DNA of 64,000 nt, from contig JANPWX010020199.1 of the NCBI GenBank assembly GCA_024734555.1, positions 2,164,051 to 2,228,050 of the forward strand, written 5' to 3'. Each line of letters opens with the position of its first letter. The first letter of the stretch is position 1. The position numbers and the translations under genes are program-made. Shown here one piece after another: positions 49,904 to 63,100 of this stretch. Source of the DNA: Trochalopteron elliotii. Its lineage: Eukaryota > Chordata > Aves > Passeriformes > Leiothrichidae. Under the pieces are notes generated by a model. It saw only the letters and a list, made by a program, of their open reading frames with translations, searched no databases and was not told the origin of the DNA.

Positions 49904-49943
49904 AGTCTTACATCTCTAAGACTGGTCTTACGCCTCTAAGATT
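49904..49943 (+). repeat. Tandemly duplicated hairpin, 20-bp period
   Basis: The first copy has a perfect 7-bp stem, AGTCTTA (49904-49910) and TAAGACT (49917-49923), around the loop CATCTC. The second copy starts 20 bases on and keeps GTCTTA and TAAGAT around CGCCTC, with one stem change that would still allow a G-T pair. It lies about 240 bases downstream of the recursive-splice-like site. Confidence 0.75.
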
Positions 49944-51093
49944 ATTTCCTGTTTGGAAGTAATCAGCTTCCCAAGAGACAGATGCTGAAGCCTATATGCA
50001 CAAAGGTAAACAGTGGGAGCCAGGCTCCCAAATCCCTTTATGGAACAAGTCCTGTTGATAAATTGTATTACTTGTCATCACCTACTTCCTAAAGCACATG
50101 GTGTCATGCTCTCTGGATGCTTTGCAACATTTGTTAGGTTACACCCGTTTTTTCACCTAAGTAGAGTGATCAAAGAACAGACAGGGCAAAGCAATAAAAG
50201 ACCTTTGAACCTGTGGGCGTCTGACGCTGTTGTACACCACAACGACACAGACTCCAAACTTCAGAAGGCTGAAAATGACTCTTCTAGTTTTGGGATGTGT
50301 CTCCCTTTTACACTCTTCTACACAGACCAATTTGATTGGTGAAACAAAGACAAACCTCTTCAATCATATTGGTCAAACCAGAGGGAAATCAAGAAGTCCC
50401 TCCTAGGAAAAGGAATGAAAAACATAGTACAGTTACAAAAACACTTCTCTTGTTTACAGAAAATTCCCTGGGAAAAGAATTTCAGAAAACCAAAACATCT
50501 CAGGCATGAAACCAGGGCTAAAGACATCAACAGGTGCAAGCTATTTCAGAATTGATACTGATTTCCTTTTGGACTAGTGAATGCAATGACTCTCAAGATG
50601 GGCAGAATTCCTCTTATTATCTACCACTACTGGAGTGGAAAACTGTCCATGTATCTCACAGATGATTTCAGACCTTACAGGATCAGCACAACATGGGAAT
50701 ATGGCCCTGATAAAAGTGTCAGTTTTCTGAGTACCAACTTATAAACAGGCTCCAGAAAAAGAGTATAAAGACAGATGAAGCCAGGGAATCTGCAGCACTG
50801 TGGACCACATATAAAAAATATTAAACTTCTAAATACAGTTTTGGTTTGGTTGGTTGGTATGAAATGGCACTTTGGGAGCTTTTGTATTTTAAGTGAGGAC
50901 AAGCAACCAATAAAATTACTATGATGAGTAACTACAATTTTATTCATCTAATGAGAAGAAGTAGATAAGAAGAAACACAGATTCTAAATATACTTCCAAA
51001 AATACTTCCTAATTATATAAATATTTTTAGAAAAAGAAGGCTGGTTTTGCCATGGGAACACCACACCTAATTTTTTTTCAATCTTTGCTTCTC

Positions 51094-51111
51094 CAAAAAA
51101 AAAAAAAAAAG
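51094..51111 (+). repeat. Poly(A) tract of about 17
   Basis: A run of A after CTTCTCC. No retrocopy body or poly(A) signal that would make it a recognisable retrotransposed tail was found upstream. Confidence 0.85.
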
Positions 51112-51706
51112 GCATGTGTTGAGGATCTCCTACTACATCTAGTATCTTGGCTGAAAATAATGATAACATACCTCTATTAAACCAATAGTGTCTCATGTTT
51201 ATGTTCCAGTTAGACAGGAAGATCCACAATTACCTTTGTTACTTAGATGTAACATGAATTATCTTGAGGTGAGTTTGTGTTTGGGGTTTTTATGTGTTTT
51301 TTTTCCCCATTTTTTTTCTTTCTGTTTATTTATTTTTATTTGGTTTGCTTGTTTAGTCAGTTAACACTTTACAACAGAAATGGGAGATGCCACTCTTCTA
51401 CCAGGTAGGAAGTTTTCTACGCTATTCTATTAAAATGGGATATCACCAAAAAGGAGTTTTTTGGATTCATGTTTGTTAACAAAGTACATACAAAGTTTTT
51501 TTCTCATTTGGTACTTCCAAGTAAGTTGGAATAGTCTGAAGATAAACCTTGAAATGGTCTATGCAGCAAGAAACAGGAAACTATTCCAGGAAATGGAAGC
51601 ATATAGGTAGGTATCCTCAGTGGAAAATGAAGATTATCTATTAATTGAATCCAAATAAAGAAAAATTCTACAAAAGAAAATGGAAGATTTTCATTTTCTC
51701 AGCTTC

Positions 51707-51770
51707 CATACAAAGGAAAGGATCTGAAGGAAATTTTTCTTCATACAAAGGAAAATACCTGAACTGATTT
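51707..51770 (+). repeat. Tandem partial duplication, 35-bp period
   Basis: CATACAAAGGAAA begins at 51707 and again at 51742, followed each time by a related ATCTGAA or ACCTGAA stretch. It lies just upstream of the AACC microsatellite. Confidence 0.7.
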
Positions 51771-51800
51771 TACCCAATTACATTAAAAAAACCAAAACCC

Positions 51801-51863
51801 AACCAACCAACCAACCAACCAACCAACCAACCAACCAACCAACCAACCAACCAACCAACCAAC
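51801..51863 (+). repeat. (AACC)n microsatellite, 15.75 copies
   Basis: A perfect AACC tetramer array of 63 bases, the longest simple repeat in the window. It is preceded by an imperfect A/C-rich lead-in (AAAAAAACCAAAACCC). No interruption is visible, so it is probably length-variable. Confidence 0.98.
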
Positions 51864-52167
51864 AAGATTTAGATCAGATTGTCAATTTTTACATTGCCTC
51901 TATAGAGGCATAGAAAACATGAGGTCTTTGCTTATTAAGGGTAAAATAAAGAGACATAATTCCTAAGCATCAGGGTACATGGATGGCCAACAGAGTAAAC
52001 AAGTGCTCTCAGGGAGCACCACAGGGGCAGGTGGGCCCCAGCATGCTGTGACTGGCCAAAGGTAGTTTTCTTATTACAACATGAGATTTAGAAGGTGCCA
52101 ATCTTTCTTCTCAAGTAGAAAGAAATATTTTGGTGTCCCAATTTATAATAGATATGTTTTGAATATA

Positions 52168-52190
52168 TTTCCTTTTTTTTTTCTCCACAG
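52168..52190 (+). other. Strong 3' splice-site-like sequence
   Basis: A long T tract ending in TTCTCCACAG (AG at 52189-52190) is textbook in shape, but what follows is T-rich low-complexity sequence with immediate stops. It could at most start a noncoding exon; chance is more likely. Confidence 0.15.
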
Positions 52191-52921
52191 AGTTTTTATT
52201 TTTGTTTTAAGATATAATTGAAAAAAAAATCAGTTATTTTTACCTAAGATTAGGGACTAAATTCAGGACTAGTTTTAACGTGACTCAAAGTTGTTCTTTT
52301 TTGAGTAAATTTTATTGGGGAATGTCAAGACAACATTTTCCAGGGACTTGTGTAACAACAGACAACTTCAGGCTAGATTAGAAACATCAGGCTAGATGTA
52401 AAAGACCTGTATCTTACCAATGCTTTGGACTATCCATGCTTGTAATTTTGCTTCCCATCAGGTCCATTTTATGAAATATATTTCTCAATGTCGTATTCTG
52501 GGAAGGACAATTGTAAAAGCCAAGTCCACAGTTATATTTTGTCAGGTCTCTGATGTTGTAGTGGCATGCCACCAGTGTCCTTTTTCACCACTACTAGAAA
52601 TAATAGCCTTGAATTCTCTTTAGATAACATGTACTATTTCTCAGGAAGTAGCCAAATAATTCATTACATATTTATCATTTTGAAAGGTCTTTTTAAACCA
52701 ATATTATATACACTGTGACAAAGGTTAAGTAAAGATATATAGGTTTCTTTGAGCTCACAAAGAAAGGCCCATGACTCTTACTTGATGCTTCAATGTAAAC
52801 CATCATAACAATATACTACTTTGTAGTGTGTCCAGTCCTGGAAGAATAATGACATTTCAATCTGTCCTTCTTCTACAATTACGCATAAACATGCAATATA
52901 TGCATGCCTATTTTTGTGGTT

Positions 52922-52940
52922 TATATATATATATACACAC
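52922..52940 (+). repeat. (TA)7(CA)3 run
   Basis: A TA dinucleotide run passing directly into CACAC. Confidence 0.85.
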
Positions 52941-55160
52941 AAAATATTTGGGAAAGAAAAATTATTACCCTGAATGAGGAAAATATCTGTAAAAGATAAA
53001 AAACTAAATTCAAAACAATGGAAATGAAAAAGTTAAATAGATATTTACCTCTGCATTCCTTTCCTTTCAATTTAAAATCAATGCACACACAGAAAAAACT
53101 ATGCCAGCTGGGGTGCTTAGTAAGTCATATGAACTGCTGCTCTGGTTCCCTGCTGGTTTACGACCCTGGCTTTTCAATGCAGAGCTGCTATTCAGACTTC
53201 AGTACTTGTCTTGTGTTGTCTTTGGGTGTTTAATACTTATAACAAGGCACTTTCATTATGGGCAGCCCAGTTTTAAACATTCTGTCCATTTATCTGAGCC
53301 CTCTGTGAATGTCTGAGTGAGACCAGATGAGTGCTCAAACTGAGTCACCTAGATAACATTTCTTAGTTTTCTTCTGCTTCTCATCATCTTCAGACTTTGC
53401 AAACAACATTGTTTTAATAAAACCTTGGAAGGCTACGTGTTTGGCAAAGCCTGTGTTACCAAAATATTTCAAAGGTTTATTTTATCCCCTGTTTAAAGTG
53501 GAATACACACTGTCACTTAAAATATTGTCTCTATTTAATTTGCTTTGAAAATGAGAAAGAATTCATTATCAATCAGCACTAACTTTTTTATTCCTGAAAA
53601 AATGTATGGCCCATTTCAAAAGTGTTCTCTAGATTGTTTGAATTTAAAAATCCTTTAATATATCCTGGGACTCTGAATTATATAAATTCTCAAGCACTCC
53701 TATTTCTGGAACTTCTCTCAGTATTTTCCCAAAGAAAGATCGTATGAAGGATGTCTGTTTTCATCCTTCAGAAGGATATGAATAAGAAGAAATTATTCTG
53801 AGTACCTTCAGTAACTCTGCTATTGAAAAATGGATATTCTCCAAAATATGCATATTTTACAAGCTAAAGTATGTGTTTGTTTGAGAGACTTACTTTATCA
53901 TTGCTCACCCTTTGAATAACTCATTATCTGTATGACCACACACAACGATACAGACTAAGCACTGAAAGGATGAGTATGCTTTGGATAATCTAATACTTCG
54001 CTATGAATGATGCACATGAATAGTAAGAAATTCTTTTTTAGAACCAGTGACAGCACTAATGCAAAGCATAAAAGATCAGTATAAAATCTAAGAAGGTTTA
54101 CACTTGGTGAAGTCTCTGTTGAGAAACCAGGGCCTTGTTTCATGTACACAAAGCTGTGGGGAAAAAAGTAACTTGTTATCCTGTAGAATAAATGAATGTA
54201 TCTTTTTATTTCTCTGTTATTTCTGAAGCAACACAAGATCATCTTCCTCCTAAGGTTTTATTCTTTGAATTTCTGGCTTTACTCAGAATATAGCAACACA
54301 GTACAAAAAAACACTAAGAGCAATAAACTGCAACATAAAGTAGACATTTTGGAATTTTAAAAAGTTGATATTAGTTTCTGGAAACATTAGGAAAAATCAC
54401 AAGTAATTTTTCTCTTCCTGTTCACACAATTCTTTACATGGACTAATACAAACTAGGCAGCAAAGGAGCTCTGTTTACCCATGCTCTCTGCTTCCCATTT
54501 GTACTGGACTCTGTTTACTTGTGCTCTGGATGGGATAGGGGAACTTGACACCCCAAATGCCCAATGTAAAATAAAAATAAGACATTATCTAATACTGAGC
54601 TTTCCACTAGCTGTCAGGCTCAAACATTATTTTTAAATGTACTGAGGTGCAAGAATTGTCATACATCCAATTTTACACCTTGCTCAGCACTGTTGTCTCC
54701 TTTACAAAGTGATCTGGACATGAGTGAATGGGGCACATTGTCAGAAATACGGAATTCATTGCAACATACTGTAAAAATGGAGATAAATGATGCAGATGCA
54801 GAAGGTCAATACATGGAAAATTGACATGAAGTATCCATAGGTATGTGAAGTGAGCAAGTGATATGTAATTTTCCAATTTTGCCTGAACTTTTATAATTCC
54901 ATTAGGGCATGGAGCCCTTTTCTCATTCACAAAAGCAGTGCAGGTAGCAGTACCACTGTCATCCTTTTCTCTAGCCACAGGGCTCTGAGAGTTCATTTTT
55001 TCCTCAGCCAGGATTCCCACCAATCTCCTTGAGTCTCCATATGGTACTAGTGGCAAAATGACACATTCTGAGCTTAGACAGCAAACATTGACTTCATTGC
55101 CCACTTAGCTTTAGCCATGAAGTTGTGAACACAAAATACAGGATAATGTTGTATATAGAT

Positions 55161-55169
55161 AACAACAAT

Positions 55170-55208
<39 letters not shown>

Positions 55209-55214
55209 AATAAT
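55161..55214 (+). repeat. (AAC)n microsatellite with AAT interruptions
   Basis: AAC trinucleotides with one AAT interruption near the start and a short AAT tail, about 54 bases in all. In one plus-strand frame this gives a run of asparagines at 55125-55313. That frame is driven by the repeat and has no other support as a protein. Confidence 0.97.
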
Positions 55215-55578
55215 ATTGAAGCAGACCTTGTTGCAGCCTCTTTTTCTTTTCTTTTTTCTGTGTACCTACCAGATAGACTGTGTAGCTCTTGTCATCCCTG
55301 CTACCACGTGTGATTGCAACCGAAAGAGAAAAAGGCTCTTTGTCCAGAGTGTATACTGCATAAGCTGTCTGTCACAGGGTGGATGGAGAGGTGCAGTGGG
55401 CATCCCATCATTGGAGATTAATCTGTTCACTACTCTGGTATTCCCCACATAAATTGAATTAGCAAGCCAAAAAAGAAGGGGTCTGCAGAGAGAGATGTAA
55501 TATGTATCACCCCTCACATTGAGAAATAACAATTTTCAGAATTCTATGTAATGTGCACACACAACATATAGGCATGAT

Positions 55579-55612
55579 GATTATAGATATAAGGTGATTA
55601 TAGATACAAGAT
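55579..55612 (+). repeat. Tandem duplication, 17-bp unit x2
   Basis: GATTATAGATATAAGGT at 55579 is followed by GATTATAGATACAAGAT at 55596, with two differences. Confidence 0.85.
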
Positions 55613-58403
55613 AAAATATACACATCTGTAACCCAGGAAGCAATAACTGATCCAAATGGGGGAAGGTGGATGAATTAACATTAGCATTTTTGTAGGCCAT
55701 CTGTGATTTTTTGATGGAAGTCAATATTGTAAAACACTTTGAGCATTATTTTTGATGCATTTTTAGTCTCTTTTGCATTAGACAATTAATAAAGCAATAA
55801 GAGAGTCCTTCCTTGGGATTGCATACTAAACAGACATGTGAATAACTAAGATATTTTTGCTGAGGTAAAAATAAGCTTACAATAATTCAAAAATTTGAAA
55901 TAACAAAGCAGAATCTCTGAGGTGAAGGGAAGATAAAATAGCCATACAATTTCAGACATTTTCAACAAAAAAGAAAAAGTTGAAATGATGGGCAGTTTCC
56001 AGATTCAGGGTCCAGTTCACCGCCCATAGGAATGTGGACTGAAACCTTCAGTTTCCTACATTAAGTCTCGACATGTCAGGCCATGGAATATGGGGATAGG
56101 TAGGATAATTGGAATATCTCATACCTTCCTAGTTTTGTGTTTGGTACATAAGGCTTTTTGTGAATATAGTAGGTCTAACCAAAACCTTTAGTTCTGGAAA
56201 TGCCACCCAAATAATGTTCTCATTTTCATACAATTATTGCTTTTCTCCTAAAAAGCTGGTTTACAAATTTTAGTCAAACTAAATTGTGAATAAAAGATGT
56301 TTCAAAATTCTGTCTAACTGCAGATAGTCAGCCCTTGCATGACAGTATTTTTGATTTTCTTCAGGCAAGACCAATACCTTCCTTACTCCCACATGACTAG
56401 TGTGAAATATAAAAGCTCTACCTTCCTCTAAATTTTTAGTTTCTTCCAGTTTTCTGAAAATTTTATCTACAAAGGTACATATTTTTTATGAATTTACTTT
56501 TTTTCTTGTGTGAACATTTTTTGACAGGTTTAGGAAGTTCTTATCTTCTTTTTCTCTTGCTTTCTAGCAGAATGAATATGTATCATCAAATTTCTACCAC
56601 ATATATGGATACAGTTAATATAAATGTAATTTATTCACAGAACTGTAAAGAGAAATTCCAAACCAGAACACTAAAAATACACAGTCACTATTAATCACTC
56701 ACCCCTCTTAGAATGATGTCTCCTGTCTTCCATACATCAAGACTGGTATCCTTTCAGTCAGAAACAAATGACAATTGTCTCTGAATCTCTAGCTTCATCC
56801 CCTGGTGCTTGGGCTCCACACCTCTGGGTCATCCAACTATTCTTCTGTCTTCCTTTTAGCATTCAGTTTTAATCAGGCTCTCTCGTGTAATCTGTTCTGG
56901 TTCACACTAATTTAACTTCATGCCTGTTAGAAGACACCATACTTGTGCTTTGAGGAGGGTACCCTTGAAGACTGACCAGGCCTCCAAGGTGCCAGGAATG
57001 CCGCCAGGAAGACTCCTGAATAAGCCAATGGATCGTCTCTCTTGAAGTATGGAATTGTAATTCTCTTCTTTGCTCTACTCATTTGTCTGGGTAAACACTA
57101 CAGTCTTGTGGTTATTGTGGCCTTGGCTGTCCACGTTCACATTATGAATTTATTACTTGTTTCTGTATTATGGGTCTAGCAATGAATATGCCTTAATTGG
57201 CTCAATCCAGTCTTGCGTCAAGTACTTGTCATCATCACACATCCAGCAATCTTGTATTTCTCATACCTGCTATATTCTAGTTCCAGAAAATAAAAAGATT
57301 GTTGAAATTCCTCTTGGTTTTGAAGTTTTGCAGTTGTCACTACAGCTGTGTGAAGAAGGTAACACCTTCATTTTCTTGGTGTGTATCTATCCATTGCTGT
57401 TTTCCAGTTACATGAGCTACCCCACCACATCTCTGTAACACTAATAAAAAGCTTTGCTGCTGTGTGTGGACTTTTAACACTTCTGTATATCACTATGGTG
57501 AGCAAACTCACACACATCATGCAGGATCTGTCCCCAAGTCTCGTTGCTTTTGTGACTGAAATGCAAGGGCTTCCAGCACCACACTGTCCCCTGGACACTT
57601 CCTTGCTGCTCCATGTTGGTTCACTTTTCTTCAGGTTTCTCTTAAACTCCTTTGACATATATAGCTTAACTTCACATCCTTTTAGAAGAATAGCTGAATC
57701 ATAGCAAAAACTCAAACTGTGCAAGTCTTAACAACTTTGTAAACTGATCTAGTGTCCTGAAGCAAATCTTTAATACTTTTTCTTAAAGCTTTGTGTGGAT
57801 TTCAGCTCAGAATAAGTCAGCATAATTTAGCAGAGGATTGCCATAAAATGCACTTGACTCCTGTTTAAAATTGAACCCAAAATAAATATAAATGGCAAAG
57901 GAGTTTAGCTCACATCAATGTGACATTTAACAACATAATAAACCAAGTATGATTTAAATATCAAACCTGTGACTGTGGTCCATAACATTTTCCTCTAGTG
58001 CGATCTCCCTTGTAGGACCAATGGCAGGGGACATTAGGAACCTATCCCATTATAAAATGACAGAGCTCTATATTTGGCCTTTTTTGTGTGTATGTGTGTG
58101 GGGTTAAATGGAAATTAAAATCCTGACTAAAATTTACATTATAGCTATTTGAAATACTTGTTCAAAACCAGTATAAAACAGAATCATATACAAAGTACAG
58201 CTTTGTCTAAGACAACTTAAAGTGAAAAACAGTGACAAATTGCATTGCTTCTGTGAAATAAACCATCATGGAAAAACTGCATTTTGACCCTGGTCTTTGC
58301 TCTTTAAAAAAAATTAAATAGAAGATCTTATTATACGCCACTCTGCTTGCTGTGTATGGCATGATGGACCAATCTACTTACAATAATTGTTCACACTTAA
58401 TCT

Positions 58404-58460
58404 ATCATAGAATTATAGAAAAATGCATCTGTGAAGGGCTTTGAAAAGGTTACAGCATAT
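58404..58460 (-). mobile_element. Possible very degraded CR1 3' end
   Basis: On the plus strand, TCATAGAATTATAGAA followed by GAAGGGCTTTGAAAAGGTTA resembles an antisense CR1 terminus (octamer pair, then a GAAGGGACCTTNAAAGRTCA-type block). The match is short and imperfect, and chance similarity is quite possible in AT-rich DNA. Confidence 0.3.
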
Positions 58461-58628
58461 GTCAGAGGTGGTAAAAAAATCACATTTGAAACAACACTCA
58501 AATTAAGACAGAACGTGCTCCAAACAATTACTGTTTTTCTACTGGTGTAAAAAGATCTGCAGACAATCAAGAGATCCAGTCACAGATCTCCTCAACAGTA
58601 GAATTTATCCTCAAAGGTTTAGTATTTA

Positions 58629-58658
58629 TAATCCTATTATTTTCTAATCCTATTATTG
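58629..58658 (+). repeat. Tandem duplication, 16-bp period
   Basis: TAATCCTATTATT occurs twice 16 bases apart. Confidence 0.8.
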
Positions 58659-60009
58659 TAATGTTTGGATGAACCGAATGTATTTCCTCTTTAATCTCTG
58701 TGTGATCACACATATTTCCCTTCAATGATGACTTCTGGCTGACCCTACAAATACTTTGTTCTTCAATATTTAAAAATAAATCACCAGAATAGTTAGGAAC
58801 ATTGTATTTTCTGCAGATGTACCTTGCTGTTAGATAATGTCTCTTGATAAAGGTAATGCTTATAGAACAATGTAGAGGTGTTTGATACCCACCTGATTTT
58901 TATTCAGATCATGTATTTTTGCCTTTTCTTGCTCAGTAAGTGGTCATTGTTACTCAATGTTTAAAAAATTTTAAAGACATATTTGTGCTTGTGCCTGGAA
59001 TACAGAACTATTTATGGAGATGTCACATACAGTGTACAGAAAAAAATGCTGTGCAACTTAGAATTGTATGAATTTAATACTATTTGAAGGTTTAACAGTG
59101 ACATCACAAACCCCAGTGAATTAATTTATGTCCTAACATAAGCCTAAGATAACATTATAGCCTGGATTTTGAAAGTTGATTATTTTTGCATTTTCTTTGC
59201 AGTTGCATTTTCATTTACTATGCTGTCCTCTAACTTGCTTTCTTATTTTACTTTTTTGTCCTTTTTTCCATCATCTCCTGTTTACTTTCTTGTTGTGTTT
59301 CGTAACGTCCTACTTGAATAAGAAATGCAGAGTTTCTCTGTAGCAAGTGCATTTTTTTTGTCTTTAAATAGTATGCATCAGAGAGAAACTAGGATGTTAA
59401 GGGCATTAAAAAAAGAAGAATCAGTCCTCATGACCTGAGCACCCTTGAGATTCCCAAGAAGAATGTTAATATAATGAAATATTTATGTTACAATTCAAAC
59501 ACAAATGATGAAATTTGCTTGTATTTGACAGCAGAGTGCTTAAGCCTACAACCAACATAGTATGACAGTATTTTCTCTTGTGATACTTATGTAAATTCAG
59601 TTTATGATCTCCTGCAAACATTTTAGTCTTCAGTTCCTCTGTAAAGTACATACTGATAGAAAATAAACTTCCTTTTTTTGGTGTTCATTTACCCATAAGA
59701 ACAAAAAGTACAGCAGCATGTGAATTATATTGTTAAAACAGAGAGATCTAACATGTATTTAGCTGGTCAAACTTTTCCTTCTTTTAGTTTAACAACGGCA
59801 CATATTTGCTAACAGAATTCTACAAAATTGAGTGCTTTGTATCAACCATTTATAAAATATTCTCTTGTACAAGGCTATTTAAGAAATGATAAATGCTTCT
59901 AGTGAATTAAGCCTTCTCAAAAATCTAGCATGACCAGGATAAGAAGCAATGTATAAAAACTGAAACACGTGATAGTCCATCTGAAACAAGAAATCATTAA
60001 TTTATTGGA

Positions 60010-60160
60010 GTGGTGAGAGAGGTTGTGGAGTGCCTATCATTTCAGATATCCAAGCCTGTCTGGAGAAGGTCCTGGGTAATTGGTTGCAGGTATCCACACT
60101 TGAGCAGGTGGATTGGACCAGATGATCCCTCCTCATCTCAACCAGTCTGTGATTCTGTCA
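60010..60160 (+). mobile_element. CR1 LINE 3' tail fragment
   Basis: The order of elements matches the CR1 3' region: GAGAGGTTGTGGAGTGCC, a degraded middle with CCTGTCTGGAGAAGGTCCTG, TTGAGCAGGTGGATTGGACC, AGATGATCCCTCCTCATCTC, and CAGTCTGTGATTCTGTCATT at the end. Orientation is plus. About 150 bases remain. Divergence looks higher than for the 31.3 kb fragment, suggesting an old insertion. Confidence 0.8.
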
Positions 60161-63100
60161 TTTATAAATAAGGCAGTCTTACAGAGATTCAGGAAATATA
60201 GTTTATTGTAATTTGGTTTGTACACACTTGGCTCATAATTTAATGGAACATAATTTTCTTCTTTTTTGGTCATAGTCTACTTCTATAGATTACAAAAAAA
60301 TTGGCTGCTTCAGTTAAAGACATGGGGTTTTTCCCTCCTAGCTTACTACGGCTGCATCAAGGACTTTGTTCCACAAATTCTCAATAATAAAACTAAAAAG
60401 TTTCAAATTAATTATGAGCATTTTTAATCTTTGGTTCAAGTCACATATTCCAGTTCAATTCAATTTCTACACTGGCAGTTTCCAACCAGTAATGAAGAAA
60501 CATATTACTACTATCTGTCTCATAAGAAAGTCAACCTTGATTCAGTCTGGACAACTAATATCATCTTGGTATACAGAACATACTACTGTCTTAGAGAAAC
60601 AGGCATATGAGCTCTGGAGTTTCTCAGGAGGTATTGAACTCTTAGATGATATTTCACATTACCAGAAAGCTTTGTCAGAGGTACGCTTACAGAAGAGGAA
60701 GGGTAAGTTTCCTGATAGCTGACAAACTGCAGATTTTGATCCCACTCCCACCCATATAGCATTGTAAGTCCGATGCTAATTTTTGCTGCTTCCAACAGAA
60801 AACAAGTTCCCAAATATTCTCACACATGATTAGAAAATAATCTCATCTGAAAAAAAATAATCTCATCTGAAAGAAGTCAGTCAGATAGTAGGAGTGTTCA
60901 TGGGATGCTGCAGAAATTCTCTTGCAGAAGGAAAATATGAAAAGGAAGACTCAAGCCTTTGATGTTTAGAGATAGCGAGGGAAGGTAATTTAAATAGCTA
61001 ATTTAGAAAGAATATCTAGAAAAAGATGAATATTTTCACCATGCGTGGAAGCAAAAATACCCCACTGCAAAAGAGGACTGAGCACTTCAAGGTGAGGAAC
61101 ACTCCAGAGAAACTGATGGACTTGATAAATACCATTGGCATAGTGAATGTGTACGTCTTCATGGTTCCTCGATTTTCTTCCCCTCTTCATGTTGACTGAT
61201 ATCTCTCTCATCGAGAGTTTCCTACAAAGAGATATGTTTGGAATGATATTATTAAGTAAAAACAAAAGAAAATCTTATAAGACAGTTTTCAATAAGAAAA
61301 ATAACAAGACAATACCGAACAACAAAAATTAGAGGAATATCTTCCTGTATGAGTTAGAAGAGATTATGTTAATTAATACCTTCAAAAATACATGTCTGGA
61401 CTTTGCAGTGTGTATAGAGAAGATGACCACTGCCTGTTTCTTTATCAGGAACTCACAAGTTCAAGGAGAATCTCACATGAAGCTTGCTCAAAATGAATTG
61501 TGAAAAGGTTATATACATCTGTTCATTTACTTGTTTACTATTAAAAAGCTAATTAATATTGATTATGAAGCACTTACAGAATTATCAGGGACTCTGGAGA
61601 AAAATCCAATGCCAGCAGTAGAAAAGTCCAAATACTCTATGTTACAAAACACTTCACTGAATTGACAAGTATAAACATGCCACATGTTTGCACTCAAAAC
61701 ACCACAAGATTAAAAGTTGGGCTTCAAAAAGCTCATTTGAAAACACAACATAGTGGTTTTGATTTTTCCTTAATCAAGAACAAATTTGGTATTCAAATTA
61801 TCTTCTGACATTCCTTATACTGTGCCCCATGTGGACAAAAGTCTTCTTTCCTCACAAAGACTGGCTGAATCCCACTGCAACAGTTTGCACACAAGGTATA
61901 TATTTTTATACTTAGTCCCTGGCACTTGGGACAGATCAAACATTAATACAGATTCACAAGCTGATACTCTTTACCTGAAAACAGGACTAGGAAATACAGT
62001 TTTCCAGAAAATGTTTATATTTCCATGCTTCCAAAGTGTATGTAGACTGAAAGACCTTTGGAGCTGTGTTAGGCTGGTTTGGGGTTTTCTGGTGGCTGTT
62101 TGGTTTTGTTTGCTTGTTTTGTTCTGCTAGAATCAAGCTAAATGATAACTTCACATTTGACTGTAGTTTTCACACGAAACCATCAATGGTAAATAACACA
62201 ACTCAGTGACATCCTTTCACTATGTTAATCTCCACCCCAAATATCCTTGTGTACAGATGGTATGGAGATTCAGTCTTGTATTGATCTCCCTCTTCTTTCT
62301 TTCAGTAACATTGCATAGAATTAATTCCTCAGAGAAATGGTGTAGAGAAGCAGGTTACTGCTTCTCTACAGGAGAAGCAGGAGAAACATGAAAACAAAAA
62401 TTCTGTGTGAAAAGTGCTTTCCAACTTCCAATATAATGTCTTTGTCAAGTTGTTATTTTAGCACTTCTGAAACATATTGAAGACAAAATGCAGAAGAAAA
62501 TGCTTTATCTAAAGGCCACAGGAGGAGCAATTTTCAGAACTGGGACTGCAGCTCTGGAAATGCTGGTCACTGAGAATCACTCTTCATCTGGCCTCCCTGC
62601 CAGACAATGAGGGGACACACTGAATAGCAAATATCCACTCTTTATATCACTGCAGTGCTGGAAGTCTCCTCATCGGAGGAGACAGTTTTTATTTTCCTGC
62701 ATGGTTACCACAAGCATGTCAATGAGCTTGCTGACTTAGCCGAGAAGTTGTCAGGAGCTATTTGGAGTAATAAGTAAGAAATGTGGAGTCTTAACACAAC
62801 AGTTCATTGTGAGCTTTCTCTACATATTCCCCTCCCCCCAAACTTTTTCTCACAGTTTAGCACCCACAGGCGCTACACCACCTTTGCAAGGTTCTAGATG
62901 TTGCATCTAAAGCCTCAGGAATACAGTGCAGATACAGACCTTTCACATTCCAGACAAAAAAGTACAGTATTTACCACTGATTGAAGTAGCTGTAGTGACT
63001 AACTGCTTAAATATTATATGAATTAAAATTCTCCAAACTATATTAAATATCCCAAGTTAAATCAGTGCCAGTGCTTATTAAATATCATGTTTTGCTGTAT

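Larger units (their letters stand above)
40574..51800. other. Gene-free block with possible retroelement debris
   Basis: GC-richer patches at 42.1-43.4, 43.85-44.35 and 47.04-47.29 kb stand out from the AT-rich background and may be old LTR-element debris, but no pol, env or primer-binding-site signature was identified. The splice-like sites near 49.07 and 49.66 kb and the duplicated hairpin at 49.9 kb are listed separately. Confidence 0.5.
51864..60009. other. Gene-free AT-rich block
   Basis: It contains the AAC microsatellite, small tandem duplications and a doubtful CR1 terminus. The longest frame in the window lies here on the minus strand (54673-55104, 143 codons), but it shows no recognisable domain. 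Frames at 57368-57724 overlap on both strands. Confidence 0.6.

Noticed and set aside
54673..55104. Longest ATG frame in the window (143 codons, minus strand)
   Set aside because: A frame of this length is expected by chance in 64 kb read in six frames. It has no recognisable domain, and no splice or promoter context supports it.
55125..55313. Frame encoding a long asparagine run
   Set aside because: The asparagines are the AAC microsatellite read in frame; the sequence on either side shows nothing gene-like.
57368..57724. 118- and 107-codon frames overlapping on opposite strands
   Set aside because: No domain is recognisable, and paired openness on both strands argues for chance.
60366..60722. 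118-codon frame near a donor-like GGGTAAGT
   Set aside because: No acceptor of comparable quality precedes it, and the product is unrecognisable.
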